A stretch of 64,000 bases of DNA from JALYXI01 sp963716685 (GTDB lineage: Bacteria; Acidobacteriota; Terriglobia; Bryobacterales; Bryobacteraceae). Position 1 is the first letter of the stretch. Each line of letters begins with the position of its first letter. Below, one piece after another: positions 26,889 to 35,523 of this stretch. A model generated the notes under the pieces. That model saw only the letters and a program-made list of their open reading frames with translations. It was not told the origin of the DNA and searched no databases. Location: the NCBI GenBank assembly GCA_963716685.1, contig CAVQTR010000003.1:186001-250000 (forward strand). The letters are read 5' to 3'. The position numbers were made by a program, and so were the translations under genes.

Positions 26889-27852
26889 TGTCCTGCGGCT
26901 TGCCCACTTTCTCTTCCACCAGAAAGCCGAGCTTGCGCCCGACGGACGCGATCTGTCCGCGGAATTTCAATTTCCCGTTGACGGTCAAATCCAGCGGCTT
27001 GTGAGTCGGGTAATCGAAACTCACCACATCGCCCTCTTCCAGATTCATCAGGCTTTCCAGCGAAAGCGTCGGGCCGTCCAGGCAAACATCGATGTCCACT
27101 TGGGAATCGCGAACCAAATCCAGTATGCGTACCTGCTCCGAATTTGTCGATTGCGATTTCCGCACCGACCACTGCTGATCGAATTTCTGCCGCATCATCT
27201 TGATGATGATGGACGGCATCGCAATGTTCATCATCCCGATGCTCTCGCCGATTCGAACTTCCACCGCGATGGCCACCACCGCTTCACTGGGAGCCAGAAT
27301 CTGCAGAAACTGCGGCTCCGTTTCCAGAGCCTCGATGCTGAAATCGATGTTCGTGACGCCCTTCCAGGCCTCCTTCAGATCGTGCAGAATGATGCGGAAC
27401 AAGCCGTCCAGAAGATTCTGTTCAATCTCCGTGATCTCGCGCTGTATGGTGGCCGACGCTTTCCCATTGCCGCCCAGCAGCATCTCCAAAACGGGAAAAA
27501 TCAGCGAAGAGTTCAGCTCCAGGACCGCGTTCCCGTCGTAGGGCTTCAATCCCAGAGAGACGATGCACGTGGGCGAGGGCAGACACTCCAGAAACTCCGC
27601 GTAGGACAACTGCTCCACGCTTACCAGATTGACGATCAGATACGAACGGAGATACGCGGAGAGGCTCGAAACCAGGTTGCGAACGAAGTTATCGTGCAGC
27701 AGTTGGATCGACCGAAGCTGTGACTTCGCGATTCGATCCGGCCGCTGAAAATCGAACGGGACGGCCGAGCTTGAGAGATTTTCGCTGCCCTTTTGCTCCT
27801 GCAGGGTTTGGAAAACGTTGTCGATTTCCTTCTGTGACAGCTGCCGGTCCAT
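26869..27852 (-). CDS. fliM: Flagellar motor switch protein FliM
   Basis: The 327-residue protein has the N-terminal CheY-P binding segment (LSQKEIDNVFQTL), the middle CheC-like domain (DFQRPDRIAKSQLRSIQLLHDNFVRN region through GKASATIQREITEIEQ), and a C-terminal SpoA domain (LSLESLMNLEEGDVVSFDY, LKFRGQIASVGRKLGFLV). It forms the C-ring with FliG and FliN and sets the direction of rotation. It is placed after flgL with a 3-base gap and its end is overlapped by the antisense gene. Confidence 0.95.
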   Translation of the reverse strand: MDRQLSQKEIDNVFQTLQEQKGSENLSSSAVPFDFQRPDRIAKSQLRSIQLLHDNFVRNLVSSLSAYLRSYLIVNLVSVEQLSYAEFLECLPSPTCIVSLGLKPYDGNAVLELNSSLIFPVLEMLLGGNGKASATIQREITEIEQNLLDGLFRIILHDLKEAWKGVTNIDFSIEALETEPQFLQILAPSEAVVAIAVEVRIGESIGMMNIAMPSIIIKMMRQKFDQQWSVRKSQSTNSEQVRILDLVRDSQVDIDVCLDGPTLSLESLMNLEEGDVVSFDYPTHKPLDLTVNGKLKFRGQIASVGRKLGFLVEEKVGKPQDTTAGTD

Positions 27853-27855
27853 TGG

Positions 27856-28776
27856 TTATCCCAGATAGCTGAACAGGCTGTTCTGCGAAACTTTCGCCTG
27901 GCCGGCAAGCGCCGCCTGCTGCTCGGTGCTCCCCGCAGTCAGCTGCAGCGAAGCGGCCGTCAAATCGGCATCGCGGATACCGGAGATGGCAGTCTGCAGG
28001 GAGACGCCGCGGTTCTGCTGATCTTCCACCGCCGCGGCCACGCGGTCCTGTGTCCGGCCATAGAAGCTAAGCTGCGCGTTCAGATAGGTTGAGGACGTGT
28101 GAATCGAATCGATGGCGCTGTTGATGCCCGCCGTATCGTTGGCAGTCAAAGCAGTTTGTAGACTGGTCAGCGCGGCGAAAACGTTATCGGGCGCCAAGGT
28201 GTCGTCCGCGTTGCGGTGGTCGAAAATGGTTTGCGCCGTTTCGCTGACCGCAAACGCCTGGCCGTTCGAATCGAGAATCTGCCGGGTCGCCGCCGAGTTC
28301 GTCAGCCGATCGACACCGTTGGCATTTGCCGGGTCCAGCTGATACGGCAGTTGCGTATCCTGGTCGCCACCAAAGATGTAGCGGCCCTGAACGTTGGTGC
28401 CCGCGAAGCCGACCAGCTGCTGCAGCAGTCCCTGCACCTGTGTGGCAAGCAGGGTACGGGTGGCCGCGGTGGCTGTCGTGCTCGCGCCCTGCGATGCTAT
28501 CGTCAGCGCCTGATCGAGTACCTGCACCGAGTTGCTCACCGCGCTCTCCCCGGCATCCACTTCCGCTTTGACGTTGGTCAGGTTCGTCCCGACCTGTGTG
28601 TTGGCCGAGTTCTGTGCCTCCAGCTGGAGCAGCTGGCTGATCTGGTCGGGAGCGTCCGACGCGTTCTCTACCTTAAAGCCCGAGGAAATCTGTTCCTCCG
28701 CCTGCGCCGTTCGCGCGTTGAGCTGCGAAAGCTCGGAGAGGAAAAGCTGCGAAGAAGCGCTAAGACTGGAAACCAT
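27856..28776 (-). CDS. flgL: Flagellar hook-filament junction protein FlgL (HAP3)
   Basis: The 306-residue protein has the flagellin-type D0/D1 ends: an N-terminal helix with LNARTAQAEEQISSGFKVENASDAP and a C-terminal helix with TAASLQLTAGSTEQQAALAG ending FSYLG. The central part (FAGTNVQGRYIFGGDQDTQLPY) is typical of FlgL rather than flagellin, and the length fits. It follows flgK with a 4-base gap. No flagellin gene is present in the window. Confidence 0.93.
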   Translation of the reverse strand: MVSSLSASSQLFLSELSQLNARTAQAEEQISSGFKVENASDAPDQISQLLQLEAQNSANTQVGTNLTNVKAEVDAGESAVSNSVQVLDQALTIASQGASTTATAATRTLLATQVQGLLQQLVGFAGTNVQGRYIFGGDQDTQLPYQLDPANANGVDRLTNSAATRQILDSNGQAFAVSETAQTIFDHRNADDTLAPDNVFAALTSLQTALTANDTAGINSAIDSIHTSSTYLNAQLSFYGRTQDRVAAAVEDQQNRGVSLQTAISGIRDADLTAASLQLTAGSTEQQAALAGQAKVSQNSLFSYLG

Positions 28777-28780
28777 AAGT

Positions 28781-30217
28781 TTAAGGGAGAATGGCGAGTG
28801 CGCTCTGCGTTACCTGATCCAGAATGTTGATCAGTTTCGACACCGCTTCATACGACTTCTGATACTGCAGCAGCAACACCGCTTCGTTGTCGAGAGAGAC
28901 ACCCGACAGCTGCGTCTGCAAAGTCTTCGCCTGTGCCACCAGCTGCTGCGCCACCTGGCTGTTGTCCGACGCGTTCGAAAGCTGGCTCCCCACCTGGGAA
29001 GCGATTTGACCGAAGAACGCAGTGAAGCCCACGCCATTGATTTGGTCCGCCGGATTTGCGCCGGCCGCAATCTGCGCCAGGCTGTTCGCAATGCCGTTGC
29101 TGGATGCCGGCGGTCCCGGATCGATCGTCGCAATTTGAGCTGCGGAAATGGCGGAGTTCACCGCGAGAGAGCCTGCTGTGTTGGTGGCGTTCGTCGTGTC
29201 GTAAGTGAACAGGGCAACGCCAGGCACCGCGGGAGGTCCGCTGCTGATATTCCCGCTGGTCAGCAATGTATTCACCCGATCGGCAAAGGCCTGCGCCAGT
29301 TGATTGAGAGAGCCCTGCTGGGATCGGTCTCCCCGAATCGATGGAATGATCGAATTGCGAACCTGCAGCAGCCCGGCCAGTGATCCGTCCGTTACCTGCG
29401 ACGTGATGTCGTTGCCGTACTGATCCTGGATCTGAACCGCCGGTGCCCCACCCGGATTAGGCGGAGTGACCGCGCCGTCCGGCGCGTACGCTGATTGAAT
29501 CGAGAAGAGCTGCGCGCCCTGCACCAGCGGCGTCTGACCGCCCAGCAGCACCGTCGTGGTGCCATCGGCCGCCGTGCTCGCCGAAATATTCACCAGGCCG
29601 GAAAGTGTCTCGAGTGCCGCCGCGACATTGGCGTCCAGGCCTGCGTTGTCCGCCCCGCTCTGCTGCCGCGCGATGTTATACGACTGGATCTGCTTCGCCA
29701 GCGTATTAATCTGGTTTACATTCGCAGTGATGCCAGTCTCGGCATCCGTCGCCGCGCTCGCCACGGAAGCGGATAGCTGCTGAAAACTCGCCGCCGCCGC
29801 GTTCGCACTGTCGATCACATTCTGCCGCGCGGTGGAATCGCTCGGCGTAACACTCAACGCGGAGAAGCTGTTCTGCAGCTGATTCAGCGAGGCGGCAATG
29901 CCGGTCTGCGCCGTGATATCAAACAAGCTGTTTACGCCGGTTAGGCTGGACGTCAGCTGCTGAACGGTTCCCTGCCGCGACACTTCCTTCCGCACAGATT
30001 CGTCCGCATACCAGTTCCGCGTGCTGGAACTCAGAGTCTTGACACCGCCCGACGCGCCAGCCGCGGGATCGAACGACAGTGCCTCAAAATCGGCGGTTTG
30101 CGCGGCGAAGCCCGGAGTCGAAGCGTTGCCGATATTGTTCTGCGTAATATCGAGCGCCCGCGATGTCGCCGCCAGGGAGTTCGCGGAGGTCGCCAGAGAT
30201 GCAAACAGACTCGACAT
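28781..30217 (-). CDS. flgK: Flagellar hook-associated protein FlgK (HAP1)
   Basis: The 478-residue protein has the rod/hook N-terminal motif in SRALDITQNNIGNASTPGFAAQ, a DUF of the FlgK helical region with IDSANAAAASFQQLSASV, and the C-terminal hook motif VSLDNEAVLLLQYQKSYEAVSKLI. It joins hook and filament and is exported by the flagellar type III system. The open frame reaches 30355, but the ATG at 30217 (MSSLFASLATSANSLA) gives the conserved N-terminus. It is preceded by a FlgN-like gene. Confidence 0.95.
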   Translation of the reverse strand: MSSLFASLATSANSLAATSRALDITQNNIGNASTPGFAAQTADFEALSFDPAAGASGGVKTLSSSTRNWYADESVRKEVSRQGTVQQLTSSLTGVNSLFDITAQTGIAASLNQLQNSFSALSVTPSDSTARQNVIDSANAAAASFQQLSASVASAATDAETGITANVNQINTLAKQIQSYNIARQQSGADNAGLDANVAAALETLSGLVNISASTAADGTTTVLLGGQTPLVQGAQLFSIQSAYAPDGAVTPPNPGGAPAVQIQDQYGNDITSQVTDGSLAGLLQVRNSIIPSIRGDRSQQGSLNQLAQAFADRVNTLLTSGNISSGPPAVPGVALFTYDTTNATNTAGSLAVNSAISAAQIATIDPGPPASSNGIANSLAQIAAGANPADQINGVGFTAFFGQIASQVGSQLSNASDNSQVAQQLVAQAKTLQTQLSGVSLDNEAVLLLQYQKSYEAVSKLINILDQVTQSALAILP

Positions 30218-30227
30218 CGAATATGTG

Positions 30228-30596
30228 TCAGCAGTCGAGCGCGATGCTGTTGAAGTCCGCGCCCCTGTTCTCACAACCGCGCGTCGAGTAGCCCTGCGAC
30301 ACCACGCCGGAGCGCTCGATCCGCACCTGAACGGCGGATGACAGCGCTTCGCCAAACGCTTGCACGCGCCGCAGGCTCGCGCCGAAACGCTTCAGTCTCT
30401 CGCGCACGGCCGGAGGCCAGTTCTGTCCCGATTGCTGTGCGCTGCCTTTCACCCGTTGCAGATCTTCAATCAGGCGCTCCAGCGTTTTTTGGGATTGCGG
30501 TAGCCGCGCAATCTCCGGCGCCAGCAGGAAACGCGAGACACCGGCCAGATCCGTCTCGGCGCAGTCCAGCAGATCGAGTACATCATTAGGTTTCAT
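30228..30596 (-). CDS. Probable FlgN-type export chaperone
   Basis: This 122-residue protein is mostly helical (DLAGVSRFLLAPEIARLP, TLERLIEDLQRVKG, RERLKRFGASLRRVQAFGEAL) and ends in a flexible Ser/Arg/Cys-containing tail. It lies between flgM and flgK, the usual place of flgN, whose product escorts FlgK and FlgL. Sequence similarity to FlgN is too weak to see by eye, so the call rests on size, helicity and position. Confidence 0.6.
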   Translation of the reverse strand: MKPNDVLDLLDCAETDLAGVSRFLLAPEIARLPQSQKTLERLIEDLQRVKGSAQQSGQNWPPAVRERLKRFGASLRRVQAFGEALSSAVQVRIERSGVVSQGYSTRGCENRGADFNSIALDC

Positions 30597-30602
30597 AACG
30601 AT

Positions 30603-30905
30603 CTACTTTCCATCCGGACCGGCGCCATTCGCCAGAGTCTCTTTCACCAGCGCAGCGCTGATGGCCTGCGGGCTCACCGAGTAACTTCCGGAACGGAATG
30701 CCTGCGTCAGGCTGGCGATTCGGCTCGCGCGCGTGGATTCGGAACTGCGCACAATCTGAAACGGACCCGATAAATTGACGCTGTCTCCGCCGTGATGTCC
30801 CTCCGGCCTGCTGCTCTTTAACGCAGAACCGGATGTTGCCTGCGACCCTTGCGCTGCCGCAGTGGAAGCCGTGGTTCCGGCCTGAACCTGCTGATCGATT
30901 TTCAT
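30603..30905 (-). CDS. flgM: Anti-sigma-28 factor FlgM
   Basis: The 100-residue protein has a disordered Ser/Ala/Gly-rich N-terminal half and the FlgM sigma-binding part: DSVNLSGPFQIVRSS, then SRIASLTQAFRSGSYSVSPQAISAALVKE. It should hold sigma-28 inactive until the hook is complete and then be secreted. It heads flgM-(flgN)-flgK-flgL-fliM and has its own sigma-28-like promoter, giving the usual feedback loop. Confidence 0.9.
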   Translation of the reverse strand: MKIDQQVQAGTTASTAAAQGSQATSGSALKSSRPEGHHGGDSVNLSGPFQIVRSSESTRASRIASLTQAFRSGSYSVSPQAISAALVKETLANGAGPDGK

Positions 30906-30935
30906 AAAGCGCTCTGCCTTTCCGCTCTGACTGAC

Positions 30936-30962
30936 ATATCGGCTGAAGTGAGCGAATGTTTA
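30936..30962 (-). promoter_or_regulatory. Sigma-28 promoter of flgM operon
   Basis: TAAACATT, 11 bases, then GCCGATAT on the minus strand: 6 of 8 and 7 of 8 matches to TAAAGTTT and GCCGATAA at the correct spacing. It lies about 30 bases before the flgM ATG. This is the best sigma-28 promoter in the window. Confidence 0.8.
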
Positions 30963-30972
30963 GCGAAGCTCA

Positions 30973-31770
30973 TCAGATATCCGAAGCGGAGCGAATGCCC
31001 GAAGCCCGCAGGTCGCGCGCCATCCATTGCAGTGCGGATTTGTGAATCTGCGAAATCCGGCTCTCGTTAACCCGCAGCAGTCCGCCGATCTCTTTCATCG
31101 TCAGATTATGGAGATAGTAGTATTCGATGACCTTCTTCGAACGCGGCGGCAGTGTGCCCACCGCCCGTTCCAGAAACTGCGTCATCTGCCGCTTTTCCTG
31201 AATTGAGTCCGGCCTTGCCTCTAACCCGGTGGCGACCGGCGGCGCGGCAGTTTCATGGTCGTCCGCATGACTCGCGCCGGAACACGAAGCCGCATGCCAC
31301 AACGCGAGCCTCTTTTTCCGCAGCCGGGAAACTCCCACCCCCAGCTTCGCGCTGACTTCTTCGTCGGTGGGATCGCGGTTCAGCTTCAGGCTGAGGTCGC
31401 GCGCCGAATCGTCAATCCGCCGCTGCCACCAGCGCAGATTGCGCGACGCAGTGTCCAGCTTGCGCAGGCTGTCGAGAATCTCGCCCCGAATCCGGTGCCT
31501 CGCGTAACTGGCAAATGGCACCCGCAAACCCGCACGGTAAGACTGACTGGCATTCACCAGCCCCAGATGGCCTGCTTGAACGATATCGTTCAGATCGACG
31601 AACGCATGGCGCGGCAGACTTCCGTAAATCTGCCAGGCAATCACCTTCACCAGCGAAAGGTACTGGGTGATCAGATGCTCGCCGGAAAGGTTTTCCAGAG
31701 TTCCGCCGAGGGTTTCGCAGCGCGTCCTCGGCTGACACACCGGATGATGAGTAAGAGCAGCGTTAGGCAC
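30973..31770 (-). CDS. Sigma-28 family RNA polymerase sigma factor, second copy
   Basis: The protein (about 265 residues) has sigma region 2 (DLNDIVQAGHLGLVNASQSY, YARHRIRGEILDSLR), region 3 (LKLNRDPTDEEVSAKLGVGVSRL) and region 4 (LPPRSKKVIEYYYLHNLTMKEIGGLLRVNESRISQIHKSAL region). It belongs to the FliA/WhiG group but differs clearly from the fliA at 33819-34580. The start is uncertain: the frame is open to a TTG at 31806; I chose the GTG at 31770, which follows a TAGATT box by 10 bases. It lies next to flgM and divergent from the sigma-54 activator, so a flagellar role is likely. Confidence 0.85.
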   Translation of the reverse strand: MPNAALTHHPVCQPRTRCETLGGTLENLSGEHLITQYLSLVKVIAWQIYGSLPRHAFVDLNDIVQAGHLGLVNASQSYRAGLRVPFASYARHRIRGEILDSLRKLDTASRNLRWWQRRIDDSARDLSLKLNRDPTDEEVSAKLGVGVSRLRKKRLALWHAASCSGASHADDHETAAPPVATGLEARPDSIQEKRQMTQFLERAVGTLPPRSKKVIEYYYLHNLTMKEIGGLLRVNESRISQIHKSALQWMARDLRASGIRSASDI

Positions 31771-31852
31771 AGTGTTGACGAATCTATGGTCGCGGGCTGA
31801 GCGCAACTTCTCAGAGAACGTTCTGTTTCATCCCATCTTCGAAAATATTTTC

Positions 31853-31879
31853 TAAAGTTCCGCCGAAATGGACCGATTG
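31853..31879 (+). promoter_or_regulatory. Sigma-28-type promoter of the sigma-54 activator gene
   Basis: TAAAGTTC, 11 bases, then ACCGATTG. The -35 box is identical to that of flbD-motAB and the CCGAT core is kept. The predicted start is about 10 bases before the ATG at 31897. Confidence 0.65.
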
Positions 31880-31896
31880 CTCCTTCAGCGACAGCT

Positions 31897-32919
31897 ATGA
31901 TCACTCCCCACCTCAACGAACGATCCCTCACGCCCCCTTGGAGACATTCCATGGTCGGCACGAGCAGTTCGATGGAACAGATTTCGGAGCTGATCCGGCT
32001 GGTCGCCCCGCGCCGGTGTACCGTTCTGATCTCCGGCGAAACCGGAACCGGCAAAGAAGTGGCTGCGCGCGCCATCCATGCCGCAAGCCCGCGCGCTGCC
32101 GCGCCGATGGTGTCCGTCAACTGCGCCGCGATCCCCGCCAATCTTCTGGAAGCGGAACTGTTCGGCCATGTGCGCGGCGCTTTCACCGGCGCCCAGCAGC
32201 TGCGCATCGGCCGTTTCGAACTTGCCAGCCGCGGCACTCTCTTTCTGGACGAAATCGGCGAGATGCCGTTCGATCTTCAGGCCAAACTGCTGCGCGTTCT
32301 GCAGGAGCGCGAAATCCAGCGTCTCGGCAGTTCTGAAACCGTGCGCATCGACGTTCGCATTGTCGCCGCATCCAATCTGGATCTGGCGGCCCGGGTACGC
32401 GAAGGCATGTTCCGCGAAGACCTTTACTACCGCGTGAACGTTGTGCCCTTGAAGATGCCCGCTCTGCGCGACCGGCGCGAAGACATCCCGCTTCTCGCCG
32501 AGCACTTCGTCGCCGCTGTTTGCCAGGCCGAAAGAATCGCGCCAAAGGCAATCTCGCCGGACGCGTCGGCAAAACTGACCGCTCATTCCTGGCCGGGAAA
32601 CGTCCGCCAGCTCGAAAATGCCGTGGAAATGGCCACCATCCTAAGCGGTGACCGCGCCGTTCTCGAACCTCACGACTTCGTTCTCCCGCACATTGCCGGT
32701 GCGCGCGAACAAACCGCCCCCGAATCCATCCGCGTCCCGGCCTCCGGTCTCGATTTCGAACAGACCGTCAGCAGCTTCGAGCGCAGCATTCTCTCCCAAG
32801 CGCTGCGCATCACCGGCGGTAATAAGAAGCTCGCCGCGGACATGCTCCGTCTGAAGCGAACCACCCTCTCCGCCAAAGTCCGGATGCTGGAAGCGGAAAC
32901 CGGATACCCGCTGATCTAA
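31897..32919 (+). CDS. Sigma-54-dependent transcriptional activator without receiver domain
   Basis: The 340-residue protein is an AAA+ enhancer-binding protein. Walker A is GETGTGKE (47-54), the sigma-54 contact loop GAFTGA is intact (94-99), Walker B is GTLFLDEIGE (113-122), and the arginine-finger region includes FREDLYYRVNVVPL. A Fis-type helix-turn-helix ends the protein (GGNKKLAADMLRLKRTTLSAKV). There is no receiver or PAS domain, only about 25 residues before the AAA+ core, so it is controlled by something other than direct phosphorylation. Between the two sigma-28 genes it is probably a flagellar regulator of the FlrA/FlrC kind. ATG 31951 is an alternative start. Confidence 0.92.
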   Translation: MITPHLNERSLTPPWRHSMVGTSSSMEQISELIRLVAPRRCTVLISGETGTGKEVAARAIHAASPRAAAPMVSVNCAAIPANLLEAELFGHVRGAFTGAQQLRIGRFELASRGTLFLDEIGEMPFDLQAKLLRVLQEREIQRLGSSETVRIDVRIVAASNLDLAARVREGMFREDLYYRVNVVPLKMPALRDRREDIPLLAEHFVAAVCQAERIAPKAISPDASAKLTAHSWPGNVRQLENAVEMATILSGDRAVLEPHDFVLPHIAGAREQTAPESIRVPASGLDFEQTVSSFERSILSQALRITGGNKKLAADMLRLKRTTLSAKVRMLEAETGYPLI

Positions 32920-32937
32920 TCCGCGTTCAGTCCGGCA

Positions 32938-33822
32938 TCAATCGACCGGATTGTAAGCGCGAAGCGCCGCACCGCTTGACGATCCTGTGCGCAGCCGTTC
33001 CTGCCGGCTCACGATACGGCTGATCCGCACTCCGTAGTTTCCTTCCACCACCACCACTTCTCCCCGCGCGATCACGCACTTGTTCACAATTACTTCCACC
33101 GGCTCGCTCACAGCGCGGTTCAGTTCCACAATCGATCCGGTCGTCAGCTTAAGCACATCGCGCACCGCCATCTCCGTGCGTCCGAACGATACGCTTACCG
33201 GCAGCGCCACATCCAGCAGCAAATCAAAGGTCTTCGATCCCGAAGCGGCGTTCTCCGGCTCACCAGGCACGTGCTCAACTGATTCCGCGAAGCTCTCCAC
33301 CGTTTTCTTATGCACCACATCGCCGATGCCCGCGCTCACCTCGCGCGCAAACGCGATCCGAATAGAAGGCAGCAGCGTTTCCCCGCGCGGCCAGGAAACC
33401 TGCACGATCGCGATGCCTTCGGGAAGACCGGCTGTGTCGCGCCATCCCGATGCCCGAATATCGCGCTCCAGCCGCTTCGAAAGCGAATGCGCCAGCCGCC
33501 CCGTAGCCTGCTGCAAAACCTCACGGCAGGTGTTTTCCGCCGCTTCATCGGAAACCGATTCCACGCCGGCCGTTTCCAGCACACGCGTTCCCATGTCCCG
33601 CCAGGTTTCCGCCGCCACCGACACCCAGACTGCCGGTTCCGCGACACCCGTGAAATCCTGCTCCAGCAGCAGCGTATCCGGCTCGGACCCGTCCGCGCTC
33701 CCCAGCGACCACGTCAGCATCGGACGCTGGTCGATCATGGACTCAACCACCTGACCGAACTGCTCGACCCACTCCTCGATGATCCACGTCTCTGCGGATC
33801 CCGTCTGATGTTCGCCGCTCAT
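32938..33822 (-). CDS. FliN/FliY-type switch protein with long N-terminal domain
   Basis: The 294-residue protein ends in a SpoA/FliN domain (LLLDVALPVSVSFGRTEMAVRDVLKLTTGSIVELNR region, then VIVNKCVIARGEVVVVEGNYGVRISRI). The first 200 residues form a separate domain that resembles the CheC-like part of FliY only by length and layout; no CheC phosphatase motif is visible. It overlaps the fliA stop by 4 bases and is the last gene of the fliK-to-fliY operon. A second, short FliN lies at 40653-40901, so the C-ring may contain both. Confidence 0.85.
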   Translation of the reverse strand: MSGEHQTGSAETWIIEEWVEQFGQVVESMIDQRPMLTWSLGSADGSEPDTLLLEQDFTGVAEPAVWVSVAAETWRDMGTRVLETAGVESVSDEAAENTCREVLQQATGRLAHSLSKRLERDIRASGWRDTAGLPEGIAIVQVSWPRGETLLPSIRIAFAREVSAGIGDVVHKKTVESFAESVEHVPGEPENAASGSKTFDLLLDVALPVSVSFGRTEMAVRDVLKLTTGSIVELNRAVSEPVEVIVNKCVIARGEVVVVEGNYGVRISRIVSRQERLRTGSSSGAALRAYNPVD

Positions 33823-34580
33823 TGGATTCCGCTCGATCCCGGCCAGCGCTTCGTCAGCACCGTTCGCAGCCGCAAGATGGCCTGTGTCTTCAATTGCGAG
33901 ATTCGCGACAGGTGTAAATCCATAATTCCCGCGATCTCACGGAGATTCATTTCCTCGAAGTAATAAAGACTCAAAACCGTTCGCTCCGTTTTCGGCATGT
34001 TCTCAATCGCACTCGCCAGCACGCGCTCCAACTCCGCGCGCTCCAGCAGCCGCGAAGGCTGCTGCGAATCGTCCGCGGCGGCGAAATTCAGCAGCGTGAA
34101 TCCCTCTGCGCCTCCCGCGGAAAACTCCAGATCGGCCACCTGCAGCCCCTCTGTCTCCACCAGCCATTCGTGGTATTCCGCAATCGGAATCCCCAGCTGC
34201 GCCGCGATCTCCTCTTCATTCGGCGAGCGTCCCAGCCGCTGCTCCGTCAACGCGATCGCCGCCTGAATTTCCTTACCCATCCGGCGCTTCTGGCGCGGCG
34301 CCCAGTCCAGGCTGCGCAGGCCATCCAGAATCGCACCGCGAATGCGGTACTCCGCATAGGTCTTTAGCTTCACGTTTTGCGAAGCGTCGAAATTGTCGAT
34401 CGCGGAAATCAGGCCGATGGTGCCGTTCGAGATCAGGTCCTCGATCCCCACGTTTTCCGGCAGTCGCTCATGGATCCGGCGCGCGATGATGCGCACCTGC
34501 GGAAGATGCTCCAGAATCAGCATCTCGCGCTCCTCGGTGCTTCTTTCCTCCGCTTCGCACACGTACATAGAAGTCCGCAT
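33819..34580 (-). CDS. fliA: Flagellar sigma factor FliA (sigma-28)
   Basis: The 253-residue protein has region 2 (LISNGTIGLISAIDNFD, LKTYAEYRIRGAILDGLRSLDWAPR), region 3 (LGRSPNEEEIAAQLGIPIAEY) and region 4 (MPKTERTVLSLYYFEEMNLREIAGIMDLHLSRISQLK). The RSLDWAPR element is typical of true FliA. The longer frame to 34745 lies in another gene, so the ATG at 34580, 7 bases after flhF, is chosen. It reads late flagellar promoters and is expected to be held by FlgM. Confidence 0.95.
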   Translation of the reverse strand: MRTSMYVCEAEERSTEEREMLILEHLPQVRIIARRIHERLPENVGIEDLISNGTIGLISAIDNFDASQNVKLKTYAEYRIRGAILDGLRSLDWAPRQKRRMGKEIQAAIALTEQRLGRSPNEEEIAAQLGIPIAEYHEWLVETEGLQVADLEFSAGGAEGFTLLNFAAADDSQQPSRLLERAELERVLASAIENMPKTERTVLSLYYFEEMNLREIAGIMDLHLSRISQLKTQAILRLRTVLTKRWPGSSGIQ

Positions 34581-34587
34581 CAACCGG

Positions 34588-35523
34588 CTAAGCGGCCGCC
34601 CGTTCCGTCGACCGCACTTCCTGCAGCACCAGCCCCACGATGCGCTGGGGCGTCGCACCTTCCAAATCCTCCGGAATCGCCTGACCGGAGCAGAGAAAGG
34701 ACACCGGCAGCCGCGCTTCCACCGCCGTCGTAAACAGGTTTCCAAACGAAGCCGATTCGTCCAGCCCCGTGAAGATCAGCCGCGTCGGCTGAAACATCCG
34801 GAAACGTTCCACCGCAGCCAGTAGTTCGGCAGTTCTCGCGTCAGACCTTAGGGTCAGATGCGTTTCGGCCCCGTGCTCGCACAAACACCGCGCCACGTCC
34901 GCCCCGGATTCGACGTCCTTTGGGCCGTAACCGGCGGTATCGATCAACGTCAGCCCTCGCCATCCCCGCACGCCTTTTAGCGCCCGGTCCAGTTGCGCCG
35001 CTGTCTGGACGAACTGAAACCCGGCCCCCAGCTTCGAACAAAACGAAGCCAATTGCCTTCCCGCGCCCGCATGCAGGTTGTCAATCGTCAGCACCCGCAC
35101 CGGCAACCGCGCCCCTGAACCGTGCCGTACCGCGAGTTTGGCCACAGTGGAAGTTTTCCCGCGCCCCGGAGGTCCCACGAGCGCGGTCAAACGCCCCACC
35201 ACCGGTTCGGTCGCGATCATCCCCTCCATGCGCGCCGCCAGTTCCCGCCGCCCCGGCGCCAGGCCCTTCAACACATCGCGAATCAGCTCCGGGCCCACGC
35301 CGTTCCGCTCCAGCAGCAGGTCCAACTGCGCCGCGGACTGCTCCTGAACCGTAGCTGGATTGGCCGCGAACACCACTTCCCACTTGCCCAGATGCTGCGC
35401 GTCGGCGGGAGCCTCCCGCGAATTCATTAGCACCGCGTCCGGCCCCAGCTCATAACGCGCCAGCGCCACTGCCGCCTGCACGGATTTCGCGAAATACGTC
35501 TTGATGAACAGCGAAGGCGTCAT
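34588..35523 (-). CDS. flhF: Flagellar biosynthesis SRP-like GTPase FlhF
   Basis: The 311-residue protein has the short FlhF N-terminal part (FIKTYFAKSVQAAVALARYELGPDAVLMNSR region), then the NG domain with G1 ALVGPPGRGKTSTVAKLA, DNLHAGAGRQLASF, G3 LIDTAGYGPKDV and the TGLDE loop (LIFTGLDESASFGNL). FlhF sets the place and number of flagella together with FlhG. No flhG/fleN gene follows; fliA comes next. It overlaps flhA by 4 bases. Confidence 0.93.
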   Translation of the reverse strand: MTPSLFIKTYFAKSVQAAVALARYELGPDAVLMNSREAPADAQHLGKWEVVFAANPATVQEQSAAQLDLLLERNGVGPELIRDVLKGLAPGRRELAARMEGMIATEPVVGRLTALVGPPGRGKTSTVAKLAVRHGSGARLPVRVLTIDNLHAGAGRQLASFCSKLGAGFQFVQTAAQLDRALKGVRGWRGLTLIDTAGYGPKDVESGADVARCLCEHGAETHLTLRSDARTAELLAAVERFRMFQPTRLIFTGLDESASFGNLFTTAVEARLPVSFLCSGQAIPEDLEGATPQRIVGLVLQEVRSTERAAA

